From an uncultured Opitutales bacterium (GTDB lineage: Bacteria; Verrucomicrobiota; Verrucomicrobiia; Opitutales; Seribacteraceae), in the NCBI GenBank assembly GCA_943789375.1, contig CALSTX010000015.1, positions 42,203 through 106,202 on the forward strand: a DNA stretch of 64,000 bases. The letters are read 5' to 3'. The notes beneath the pieces were generated by a model. That model had not been told where the DNA came from and searched no databases. It saw only the letters and a list, made by a program, of their open reading frames with translations. Positions 53,101-62,452 of the stretch are shown here, piece by piece (the stretch's first letter is position 1; every line of letters begins with the position of its first letter). Made by a program: the position numbers and the translations under genes.

Positions 53101-53473
53101 AGGGTGACAATAAGGTTTCAGGAGTGGCTGCGATGATAATTTTCTTATTTCCTGATGAGTCTAAGTCCATTAAGGAAGAAAGTAAGCTGAGCTTATTGCA
53201 GTTTTTTTCAAAAAAATCAGGGTGGGAGTCACTGGGATTTTCCTCAAGAAGGTGAAGTTCGATGCTATTCTTTTCGTTTTGGGTCTGTATCTCTGAGAGA
53301 ATAGCAATGTCTTCAGCCAAGTTTTCAGTTTCGGTAAGGGAAGACCCAACCACGAAAAGAATTTTGGTTCCTGCTTTTTCCCATTGACTGCATAGAACCG
53401 TTGAATGAGCAGCGGATGGTAGGGAAGGGAATGTATAGCCTTTGTGGCCAGAAGGGAGCTCAATTCTTTTCAC
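50108..53473 (-). CDS. mfd: Transcription-repair coupling factor
   Basis: [20 protein letters not shown] (RID), [59 protein letters not shown]. Confidence 0.98.
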   Translation of the reverse strand: [1121 protein letters not shown]

Positions 53474-53486
53474 GGCGAAAAGGGTT

Positions 53487-54248
53487 TCAGCCCTTAATCA
53501 GAATTGAAATCGCTTTTTCTGCAGCTTCAGATTCTGCTTCTTTCTTAGACTTTCCTCTACCTTCAGATACTGGCTCTTCTCCAATAATGAGAGAAACCAG
53601 AAAGGATTTTTGATGATCAGGGCCTGTATCTTCGATAAGTTTATACCGTATCTTTTTCTTCGTATCATTGGCTTGCACTATTTCCTGAAGTTTTCCTTTT
53701 GGGTTCATAATCTGGCTTTGCTCTTCCAGTTTTATTTGCAGGTCCCCAATCCATTGGATTACGCAACGCTGTGCGTTTTTAAAGCCACCATCCAGGTAAA
53801 TTGCTCCGACCAAAGATTCGACTGCATCCTCCAAGGTGGAAGGCCTTAAATTTCCTGCATTTTTGATCTCTGTGGGACTCATTTTAATTATTTTATCTAG
53901 TCCTAGGGATAACCCCAATTCAGCAAGGTAAGATCCTTGGGCAAAGAATGCCTTTTTACGACTGAGAGATCCTTCGTCTTCGCCGGGGTATATTTGGTAT
54001 AACTTATCAGACAACACTGCACCCAGAATGGAATCGCCAAGGAACTCAAGCCTTTGGTTGCTGGGTTGGTTTTTACCATTCAGGTTGAAGGATGGATGGG
54101 TTAAGGCAAGGTCCAGAAGAGAGGGATCACTGAATGAATATCCAGTTTTCTTTTCAATAAACCTGAAATCCGCAAGCGATTTCTTAGCATATTTGGAACG
54201 ATTCCGTTTAGATCGAAATCGGCCCTTCAACCTCGAAATCAAGCTCAT
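53487..54248 (-). CDS. rnc: Ribonuclease III
   Basis: NQRLEFLGDSILGAVLSDKLY, C-terminal dsRBD GRGKSKKEAESEAAEKAI. Confidence 0.96.
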   Translation of the reverse strand: MSLISRLKGRFRSKRNRSKYAKKSLADFRFIEKKTGYSFSDPSLLDLALTHPSFNLNGKNQPSNQRLEFLGDSILGAVLSDKLYQIYPGEDEGSLSRKKAFFAQGSYLAELGLSLGLDKIIKMSPTEIKNAGNLRPSTLEDAVESLVGAIYLDGGFKNAQRCVIQWIGDLQIKLEEQSQIMNPKGKLQEIVQANDTKKKIRYKLIEDTGPDHQKSFLVSLIIGEEPVSEGRGKSKKEAESEAAEKAISILIKG

Positions 54249-55033
54249 GATAACTTATTTTGGTCAAGTAATTTACTTTTGATTTCACGGGCAAATGAAC
54301 TGTATGCAATTGAGCCCGGGCCATTGAAGTCGTACTCAAAGATAGTTTTGCCAAAGCTTGGGCACTCACTGAGTCTTATCGTCCGAGGGATAACGGTTCG
54401 GAAAACTTGCTCGTCGTAATGCTGAGTAACTTCCTGCCAGACCTCGTACGATAACCTGGTACGATTATCGTACATGGTCATGACAATACCTCCAATGGCA
54501 AGGTCACGATTGACTCCAGAACTTTTGAGCTGTTCAACAACCCCTACAATCTGGCCCAATCCTTCTAGTGCAAGATACTCCGACTGCAATGTCACTACCA
54601 GGTAGTCAGCCGCACAGAGCGAATTCATGGAAAGCAAGCCAAGGGTAGGAGGGCAATCAATCAAAATCACTTGGAGGTTCTCGTTTGCCTTAAGCGATAA
54701 TAGGGACTGCTTTAGCTTTACTAAATAATTCTCCTGGCCACTTAGCTCTAACTCGGCTGCTGCAAGGTCGAGCTCGGATGGAATCAGCCAAAGGTTTGAA
54801 CGAGCTCCCACTACTCTGCCCGAGAGGTCTTGGCCGGAAAGTAATGGCTCATAGACTCCAGCGCCAGGCTTTTTATCAAACCCGAGTGAGCTTGTTGCAT
54901 TTCCTTGGGGGTCCATATCCACAAGCAATGTAGGAACACCCATTCGAGCCAAGGCATCGCCAAGATTTACAGTGGTCGTTGTTTTTCCGACACCTCCCTT
55001 TTGGTTTGCAATGGCGATGGTTTTAGCTGGCAT
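54245..55033 (-). CDS. ParA/Soj-family ATPase
   Basis: IAIANQKGGVGKTTTTVNLGDALA, VDMDPQGNATSSLG, IDCPPTLGLLSMNSL. Confidence 0.95.
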   Translation of the reverse strand: MPAKTIAIANQKGGVGKTTTTVNLGDALARMGVPTLLVDMDPQGNATSSLGFDKKPGAGVYEPLLSGQDLSGRVVGARSNLWLIPSELDLAAAELELSGQENYLVKLKQSLLSLKANENLQVILIDCPPTLGLLSMNSLCAADYLVVTLQSEYLALEGLGQIVGVVEQLKSSGVNRDLAIGGIVMTMYDNRTRLSYEVWQEVTQHYDEQVFRTVIPRTIRLSECPSFGKTIFEYDFNGPGSIAYSSFAREIKSKLLDQNKLS

Positions 55034-55045
55034 ATATTGCTAACT

Positions 55046-56041
55046 TTACTCTTCGCTTTTCGTCTGTCGAGATGGAAAAGGATCGATTATTTGAACCATA
55101 CCGTTCTCGTTGAGAAGTTTGGAACCGTATCTTGTAGCGGGGGAGTTGGGGATTTTTTCAGCCAAGCCATGGGATTCTTCCAGAAACCAAAGAATAGAAT
55201 TTAATCCAGCGTGAAGAGCCAGCGGAGAGGCTCCACCAAGACGAGGATTCATTTCTATGATCTGCGGGACTCCTTCCGTATTGATTTTTACTTGGGTAAG
55301 GCAGTGACCGCGAATGCCAGGTATATTTTCTACACATTGAATTAAGTCTCTTTCCAGTACGGGATCTTGAAAGACTTCAGATTGAAAGGCCTCACCCTTC
55401 ACAACCTTAGTTCGCCAGCGAAGCAGCATTCCATGGCATTTGCCCAGCCGATCAACCCATGTTTCCGCACTTAATTCCCTGCCTTCTATATAAGGCTGGA
55501 ATACAGGATTTTCTATCTTTTGAGCCCAGTTTTTAGCTTCAGCAAGCCCAAGGTTGATGCCAATTGAGGTAGCACCGGAACCATACCTTTCTTTAACCAC
55601 AAATCGGTTGCTCTTTAAGTCTTCTGGGTTGAGGGCGGTAGCTATGGGTTGAAGAGGAGAGCTTGTGGACAATAATTGATGGCAAGAATACTTATCCAGG
55701 CAATATGAGAGTCCTTGTTGATTTGAAATCATGGTGCTTACACCAAGTGAAGATAACTTGGCTGCATGGTCTGACCAAAATTTTAATTCACCATCTCGAG
55801 TGGGGATGATATGGGTTATCTTATACTTTTCACAAAAAGATACTAGATCTGCCTCTTTCCATATTTCTGTTTCAGGAGTTTGTACAAAAAAATCAACCTT
55901 GGATGAAGCAGGGCATTCAAGGTTGGAGTCTGCACCCATAACTATTGAGGCCGGGTTAAATTGCTTCGCCTGTCTATTGACCGCACAATAGAGCGCATGC
56001 TTGTTTGAAAGGCTTGTGAAAAGAAGCACGGGAGGCTTCAT
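55046..56041 (-). CDS. ATP-grasp domain protein (carbamoyl-phosphate-synthase-like)
   Basis: THIIPTRDGELKFW, RFVVKERYGSGATSIGI, FQPYIEGRELSAETWVD, QIIEMNPRLGGASPLALHAG. Confidence 0.85.
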   Translation of the reverse strand: MKPPVLLFTSLSNKHALYCAVNRQAKQFNPASIVMGADSNLECPASSKVDFFVQTPETEIWKEADLVSFCEKYKITHIIPTRDGELKFWSDHAAKLSSLGVSTMISNQQGLSYCLDKYSCHQLLSTSSPLQPIATALNPEDLKSNRFVVKERYGSGATSIGINLGLAEAKNWAQKIENPVFQPYIEGRELSAETWVDRLGKCHGMLLRWRTKVVKGEAFQSEVFQDPVLERDLIQCVENIPGIRGHCLTQVKINTEGVPQIIEMNPRLGGASPLALHAGLNSILWFLEESHGLAEKIPNSPATRYGSKLLNENGMVQIIDPFPSRQTKSEE

Positions 56042-56044
56042 AGG

Positions 56045-56638
56045 CTAAAAAATCTCCTCACTTTGGTATTCTGATTGTAAGCAGGAGCACATTATTGCAT
56101 CTACCCAATTTCCGGATACTCGTACTTGCTCACGCAACACTCCGTCTCTTGTGAACCCACATTTTTCGATAATTTCCACATGTTTTTTTCGATGAGAGTA
56201 AGATTCTGTTGTGATCTTATGGAAATCTAAATGATCGAATGAAAGCTGTTTAAGCAGGGTTAAAAAGTTTACGAAATCAGCCTCATATTGATCGATATTT
56301 TTAGCTCTTTCTGTTTCCAAAAGAAATGAAACTTCTGCTCTCCGGTCGCTCCAGTCAATATGCACCAGACCGCCATAGCCAATAAGTTTTCTTTCGAAGG
56401 TGAGCCGGAGGAGAACCTGCTCTGGTCTGAGAAGTCGGAACTGTGGACTTACTACCTTTTGGAAATATAATTGCTGACTTGCACTAGTGAGGAGATCTTT
56501 TTGCCTTAAAGCATCTAGTTGTGCATTCCTCCACTCCATGACTGGCAGGGCATCCTCGATACGAATTGATTCAATAGAGTAGGGCTCCTTGGAAAAGTGT
56601 TTTCCGGCTAAAATTTTATATCCTGTGGGAGGTTGCAC
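56045..56638 (-). CDS. GNAT-family N-acetyltransferase (RimJ/PseH-like)
   Basis: IEDALPVMEWRNAQLDALRQKDLLT, GYGGLVHIDWSDRRAEVSFLLETERA, IEKCGFTRDGVLREQVRV. Confidence 0.8.
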   Translation of the reverse strand: MQPPTGYKILAGKHFSKEPYSIESIRIEDALPVMEWRNAQLDALRQKDLLTSASQQLYFQKVVSPQFRLLRPEQVLLRLTFERKLIGYGGLVHIDWSDRRAEVSFLLETERAKNIDQYEADFVNFLTLLKQLSFDHLDFHKITTESYSHRKKHVEIIEKCGFTRDGVLREQVRVSGNWVDAIMCSCLQSEYQSEEIF

Positions 56639-56646
56639 CTAAATTC

Positions 56647-57825
56647 TTATTTTTCTAAAGCTACAAAATTACCCACTTCTTCAACTACCTGATTTTGCTG
56701 TTTCAGCGTAAGTCCAGGATAAATGGGAATACTCAAGCAACCTTCAAAATAATCTTCACTGCCCGAAAGACATAAGTCTCCATGAATGCTTTGATAATAT
56801 GGGTGTTTATACACGGGGATATAATGAACCTGTGTGTGAATATGCTTTGATTTTAAATACTTATATGCACGATTCCTCATTCCTTGGTGGAGAAATCGAA
56901 TGATAAATAAATGCCAAGCATGCCCATCGCTGTAAGCTGGAAGCGAAATGGAACCCGAAAATTTTTCGGAAGATAAAAGCTGGGTATATTTTTGGGCTAT
57001 CTTTTTTCGAGATTCCAGAGAATCCTCAATGCGGGAAAGTTGGCTAATGCCGAGCGCTGCCTGCAAGTCGGTCATTCGATAATTCCATCCCAGGTCAACT
57101 TGTTGATAATACCATGGGGTATGGTGATCATCATCAAAAGGGCGTTCTATCCCGTGAGACCTCAACTTTCGTGCCGTATTCGCAACTTTGGAAGAATTTG
57201 TTAGCACCGCTCCACCTTCTCCGCAGCATAAATGTTTTACAGGATGAAAGCTGAGGCAAGAGGCTTGGCTATGGGTGCAACTTCCAGAGTAAATCTTTTC
57301 TTTTCCATTTTCAGCATGGGTCCAGGCACCCACGGCATGGGAGGCATCTTCAATGACTTGAAAGTTGTAACGAGATGCTAATTGGTTACATCTTTCAAGC
57401 GGCGCAGTTACCCCAGCAAAAGAAACCGGGGCAATAAAACCCTTTTGGTCTTTTTTAAGTTTAGGTAATGCAGATAAAATTTTTTCCAGATGGATTACAC
57501 AGATGTGGCCTGTTTCTGCAATCACATCGCAAAATATTACCCTAGAGCCCAAATACCTAAACGCATTTGCAGTCGCCGCAAAGGTTATTGCAGGAACAAT
57601 GGCTATGCTAGATTGGGTGGCTCCGAGCGATGCGTAAGCTATATGGAGAGCAGCAGTGCCACTTGAGCAGCAAACTGCGTGTTTTGTACCAAAATACCGA
57701 GCAAGAGCCGTTTCGAATTCCGGCACCTTGGGACCTTGAGTCAAAAAATCCGATTTCAATACATGCTCGACCGCCTGCATGTCATCATCCGAAATGGACT
57801 GCCTGGAGTAGGGTATTATGCTCAC
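56647..57825 (-). CDS. DegT/DnrJ/EryC1/StrS-family PLP-dependent aminotransferase
   Basis: AVCCSSGTAALHIAYASLG, VIEDASHAVGAW, ASCLSFHPVKHLCCGEGGAVLTN. Confidence 0.95.
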   Translation of the reverse strand: MSIIPYSRQSISDDDMQAVEHVLKSDFLTQGPKVPEFETALARYFGTKHAVCCSSGTAALHIAYASLGATQSSIAIVPAITFAATANAFRYLGSRVIFCDVIAETGHICVIHLEKILSALPKLKKDQKGFIAPVSFAGVTAPLERCNQLASRYNFQVIEDASHAVGAWTHAENGKEKIYSGSCTHSQASCLSFHPVKHLCCGEGGAVLTNSSKVANTARKLRSHGIERPFDDDHHTPWYYQQVDLGWNYRMTDLQAALGISQLSRIEDSLESRKKIAQKYTQLLSSEKFSGSISLPAYSDGHAWHLFIIRFLHQGMRNRAYKYLKSKHIHTQVHYIPVYKHPYYQSIHGDLCLSGSEDYFEGCLSIPIYPGLTLKQQNQVVEEVGNFVALEK

Positions 57826-57916
57826 AATAACTGAAATTGTAGATCATCCCAATATCTTTAACCTTGGGCAATCGAATAACTTGCCCTCACGGGTTCTTTG
57901 TTCTAAGAAATAATCC

Positions 57917-58465
57917 TTGAAAATTGTTGGGTCAGTCATTGCCAGAATTGGAAGTAAGCGTCTTCCTTATAAAAACCTGCTGCCATATCAAGGTGTACCG
58001 CTCGTTCTTAGAGCCGTTCGGCAATTGATTGAGTCAGGTCGATTTGATCAAGTCGTTTTATCCACAGATAGCGAGTTGATAGCAAGAACCTGTATGGCGG
58101 AAAATGTTTCTATCCTTCATCGTCCCCGATCATTAGCAGAGGATTCTACACCATCGATTCCTGTATTTCAGCATATAATGGAGTATTTTCCTTGCGACAT
58201 TCATGTGAATTATAACTGCAATTTCCCCGAGTGTCCGAATGCTGTATTTGATGAAGCGATTAAAATATGCAAGAAACATGGGGAATCTCTTTCCAATCCT
58301 TTTGCTGTTTGGGCTCAATCTCGTGAATGTCTCGCTTCTTACGGTGACCCCCTACTAATTACCGCGGTTACATTTAATGCACCGAAAGTTCAAAATATCG
58401 ATATCCATGATATTGACGATCTGCTTCTTACTCACCAAAAATACCAAGAAAAACAGCCTTGGTGA
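57917..58465 (+). CDS. CMP-sugar cytidylyltransferase-like protein, short
   Basis: VGSVIARIGSKRLPYKNLLPYQGVPLVLRAVRQLIESGRFDQVVLSTDS; TTG start. Confidence 0.75.
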   Translation: MKIVGSVIARIGSKRLPYKNLLPYQGVPLVLRAVRQLIESGRFDQVVLSTDSELIARTCMAENVSILHRPRSLAEDSTPSIPVFQHIMEYFPCDIHVNYNCNFPECPNAVFDEAIKICKKHGESLSNPFAVWAQSRECLASYGDPLLITAVTFNAPKVQNIDIHDIDDLLLTHQKYQEKQPW

Positions 58466-58527
58466 AATTAATTTCGAAATTTGAGTAAAGTTTTTAAATT
58501 ATCGTACGATTATATGCTTGTACATCC

Positions 58528-59076
58528 ATGATCATGAGCTTGAAAATATTCTTTCTGCATTTTAAAACCTTCATATTGTTGGCGTCTTTCGCATGGCCCT
58601 CTCACATTTGGGGCATTGACCTTAAGAAGTTTGATGCACCTGTCCCTGAGCGTGATAAATATTTATCTTTCAATGCACCCCCATCTTTGCGTTACATCCC
58701 GGTTCCACTAGCGGCAGACCGCAGCAATCTTATCAGTACAGATAAAAAACCGACCAAGTCGGCCCCCCCGAAGGATAGCAATGCCTCCTCTAAACCAGAC
58801 TTTCCTATTGTTACCTACACCACGGAACCTCAGGCAAAATCTCCCTCTTTTATCCCACAATCCGCGGGTTCATCCCTACCTCTTGCAGATCCCTTTGAAG
58901 GAGTGTCTAGAACAAATGTTGGTTCAACTGACGAGCTATTAAATGTGTTTGAGGATATGAAAATAGACTCGCGGACAGTCCGTGTGAATGCGATTCCGTT
59001 CATTCCTCCTTACACCGTCGCTCCTGATAATTTAAAGATTGGAACAAAAGCCACTTACAGGAGGGTTCCCAGATGA
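58528..59076 (+). CDS. Exported hypothetical protein
   Basis: Signal-like N-terminus, Pro/Ser-rich; 4-nt overlap with the TPR gene. Confidence 0.45.
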   Translation: MIMSLKIFFLHFKTFILLASFAWPSHIWGIDLKKFDAPVPERDKYLSFNAPPSLRYIPVPLAADRSNLISTDKKPTKSAPPKDSNASSKPDFPIVTYTTEPQAKSPSFIPQSAGSSLPLADPFEGVSRTNVGSTDELLNVFEDMKIDSRTVRVNAIPFIPPYTVAPDNLKIGTKATYRRVPR

Positions 59077-61185
59077 GAAAGCTACATTCGTTTTATATTT
59101 CTTTATTTCTTTCAGGATCGCTATGTTTTGGGCAAGTTGATGGACCACCACAATTAAAGTCGATTGATGAGGTTATTCAAGGGATTGACTCCCTGCTCGA
59201 GGATCTAGATCAGGGGACCGATAATCAGTCTTCTTCCAGGGATTCTCTCTTTGGTTCTGAAGCAGATAATAAGGACGCTCCAATTGATCGCTCTTTCCGA
59301 GTCGGTAATGAGCTTATGCCAGGGAACTTACTTAACGAGGAAGTAACAAACTTTCCTGCGAATACTCAATCGGTGAATGAAGACGACTTAGGCGAAATTC
59401 TTGGAACCGATCAAGTACAGGCTCCGATGTTACCGGTTCCCACGGAGCCTGCATCTAGGAATTCAATGCGGAAAGTAACCACACTTCCTTCCCTTGACTA
59501 CGGAACAGCAACCCTGGAGGATTTGCTTCGCGAGGTTGACCTTTTGGAACTGCCAGAGTTTCAGGTTCCGATGCAAACTCCGGTCGAAGCCTCAGTATCG
59601 CCTTTAACATCACCTTCATCAGTTAGACCTGCCGAAGTCATTGACCGAGGTGATATTGTCAATACGCCTATTCTTTCCACGCCTGCACCAATCGTGGAAG
59701 CTCTTGAGGATATCGACCCTTACATTGTTCTGGGCGATCAGATCGATGAAGAATTAAAAGAGAAAATTCGTGAGGCAATCATGGAAACGAGGATGGCCTC
59801 TGGTGGATCAGGGAATCCATTTGTCACGCGTTCAGTCCACAAGGCTACCGCTTATTGCAATCGGGTACTTGGCAGGCTTAACGCTCCCCATCACAAAAGA
59901 TACCGTCGGGATATTCTATTGGCAATTTGCTCGATGCACGAAAAAAACCAACAATGGGTTGATGTTGCCAAATCATATGAACGATTCCTTGAAGAATTTG
60001 CTGCAGATGACAATTATCCTTTCGAAGAGCATGAGGACGCACCCGGAATACCAGATCTTTATGCCCGTGTAGGTGGATCTGTGATAAAGTGGATAGAAAG
60101 CAAGAAAAGAGGGGCACCTTCTATCCCTGAGTCTCATATCAGGTTAGGTAAAGTTTACCGTACCCTGGGTGCTTACCGCATGGCACTCAACAAATTTTAT
60201 GATGCAATAAATGCAACCTTGACCCTACCAAAAAGTAATGCTTTCGAACTGGCTGAGAGAAGAAAGGGTAGGACCCTGGAGAGAAGAAGAGATGCCGAAT
60301 CTAACCGTGCAATGTATGAGATTGCAGAAACTTTTATGGACTCTGAGGACTATGATAATGCGATCAAGTTTTTCGATCGCTTACGAAGACTTGAAGACCT
60401 TGAGGATACCGATCGTGCCGTGGTTCGATTTAAGCAGGGACTTGCTCACTACCGCAGAGCCAGCGAAAACTTACGCAAGCAGGAAAATGTCAATCGCCTC
60501 CCTCCTGAGCAACGTTCCCAGCAAGAACTAAATTTTGACCAGACTCCCCGTGCTGATTTTGCCAGAGTGAAGGAAGTATTACGAGGCTACGGTACTCTTT
60601 TCCCACAGAGCCCTTATGTTCCCGAGTCCCATTACTTACTTGCTTTAACTTATGAGCAATTGAATCAGGACGAGGACTCCATTTCTGAATTACTTCTTCT
60701 CTTAAAGGAAGCAGATTTTAATCCCGAGCTTATCTCCGACTTGGAGCAGGGAAATGCAGTGCGTGACCGTGATCTAGTTGCTATCAGTAAGATGAAAGCA
60801 ATTTGGGCTTTCTGGAAAAAGAAAACTGGTAATTACCTTGCCAACAAATTCTTTGAAGAATCAGAGTTCTTCAACGCCTACCGTATCTACTCTGCTTTGC
60901 GGGATATTGACCCGTCCCCATCCTGGCAGATCCCCGTTCTCTACCAAATTGCCCTATGTCAGGAAAAGCTCGGCAACTATGTGCAAGCCATGGAAACTTA
61001 TTCAGCCATTGAAGAATTTGTTAATTCCAGATGATGCTCGTGAAGGATTAGCCAATAGTAAATATCTGGAGTTCGTCTTCGGTATGGCTAAGTGGAGGAG
61101 AGAGCAACTGGAGGATACCCGTGCTATCAGGCAGGCGGTAAACCGTTACGGCATTTATACATTGCCTAGCAACCAATCAAACTAG
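59073..61185 (+). CDS. TPR-repeat protein with apparent C-terminal +1 frameshift (annotated ORF ends at 61034)
   Basis: TPR-like FDRLRRLEDLEDTDRAVVRFKQGLAHYRRA, PQSPYVPESHYLLALTYEQLNQDEDSISELLLLL; frame 1 continues IPDDAREGLANSKYLEFVFGMAKWRREQLEDTRAIRQAVNRYGIYTLPSNQSN. Confidence 0.65.
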
Positions 61186-61218
61186 GACAAGTTACCCAAC
61201 TACTTTTACCATTTTCCT

Positions 61219-61656
61219 ATGGAACCTAGAGAAGTAATCGCTAGTCATTTAGAATTATGTGCCCGCGTACATGAGCTTTTACTCGAGGAGAATACATGGC
61301 TGAAGACGAAAAAATCCCCGCCCACGCATGATTTCCTAACTAAAAAGCAAGAAGTTCTTCCCCAGCTTGAAATTTCCTTATTAAATCTACGGAAATTAAA
61401 ACCGGAATATTTCTCTCCCTTTGATGATTCCAAGCAACTTGTCGGTCAATCTCATGCCAAGCTTTTACAAATCTTTTACTTAGATCGAGAAAATGAAGAA
61501 CTCCTTCTAAAGTTGACGCAGTCAAGCGAGAGACAATCCTTTAATCGTTTTGCATCAAGCCCAGAGGAAATAGATAAAATTCATGACTCGCTACCAAGTG
61601 AACAAGATTTACCTGAAGAGGGCACTGACGAGCATCAAAGAAATCCGGAAGAGTAA
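61219..61656 (+). CDS. Hypothetical helical protein (145 aa)
   Basis: Predicted helical ORF downstream of the TPR gene; no family recognised with confidence. Confidence 0.45.
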   Translation: MEPREVIASHLELCARVHELLLEENTWLKTKKSPPTHDFLTKKQEVLPQLEISLLNLRKLKPEYFSPFDDSKQLVGQSHAKLLQIFYLDRENEELLLKLTQSSERQSFNRFASSPEEIDKIHDSLPSEQDLPEEGTDEHQRNPEE

Positions 61657-61669
61657 TTATATTAAAAAA

Positions 61670-61759
61670 TGGCGGAAGGAGAGGGATTCGAACCCCCGGA
61701 ACCGTTTCCGGTTCAGCGGTTTTCAAGACCGCCGCATTAGACCACTCTGCCATCCTTCC
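61670..61759 (-). tRNA. tRNA-Ser (anticodon TGA), CCA encoded
   Basis: Reverse complement GGAAGGATGGCAGAGTGGTCTAATGCGGCGGTCTTGAAAACCGCTGAACCGGAAACGGTTCCGGGGGTTCGAATCCCTCTCCTTCCGCCA: 7-bp acceptor, long variable arm, T-arm GGTTCGAATCC. Confidence 0.97.
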
Positions 61760-61979
61760 AGTCGTTGTGTAATTATTTATTAATAACTACTTAGCTTTCA
61801 TTAAAGCATTCAGGCTTGTGTTTGATTTTGGACAAATACTTGCCAGGTTTTAAAGCAACTTACCGTTTTAAAACAAAATTGAATGATAATGAACAAAGGT
61901 TCTTATCAAAGCTAAAAACATGAAAGTGGCAAGTTGATTATAGAGGTAATATACTCCTCTACTTGTTCCGAGACCCACT

Positions 61980-62099
61980 GCATTATCAAGTTTAACCAAT
62001 CTTAACTATCTAGACCTTGACGGAAACCCATTATCATCCGAACAAAAGACTTTGATTACTGAATGACTACCAAATACGGATTTATGGTTTGGTAATTAA
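61980..62099 (+). pseudogene. Leucine-rich-repeat C-terminal remnant with in-frame TGA
   Basis: ALSSLTNLNYLDLDGNPLSSEQKTLITE*LPNTDLWFGN*, LRR consensus LxxLxxLxLxxNxLs, TGA at 62064-62066. Confidence 0.65.
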
Positions 62100-62114
62100 C
62101 CCTAACCCTCCTCT

Positions 62115-62345
62115 GGTTCAAATCCGACAACCTCTTCGTCCAGCCAATCGTCTTCTCAAAACCCTCTTAAAAGGAGCAGAAGCGTTGAGCAGTTAAGCAA
62201 GGAATTCATCGAAGTACTAGACCATGTGATCGGATTGGTGGATCACTTCAAGCAACGGAAAGACCACGGAGAACTGACTGCAAGTGAAGCGGGTATCTAT
62301 CTGAAGTGCCTGTCGGTATTAGGAGCAGTGCAGAGGAAACCGTGA
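62115..62345 (+). pseudogene. Orphan open frame without ATG start (gene fragment)
   Basis: GSNPTTSSSSQSSSQNPLKRSRSVEQLSKEFIEVLDHVIGLVDHFKQRKDHGELTASEAGIYLKCLSVLGAVQRKP*; same frame as the LRR remnant, separated by stops. Confidence 0.45.
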
Positions 62346-62452
62346 TGAACACTCAAGCAGATGAATATCTTATCTGATGGAATGAGATGTTTTGGAAATC
62401 CCGTTTGAGGTACGAGATTGACGCTATGTCTACAATTAGCTTATTTAATTAA

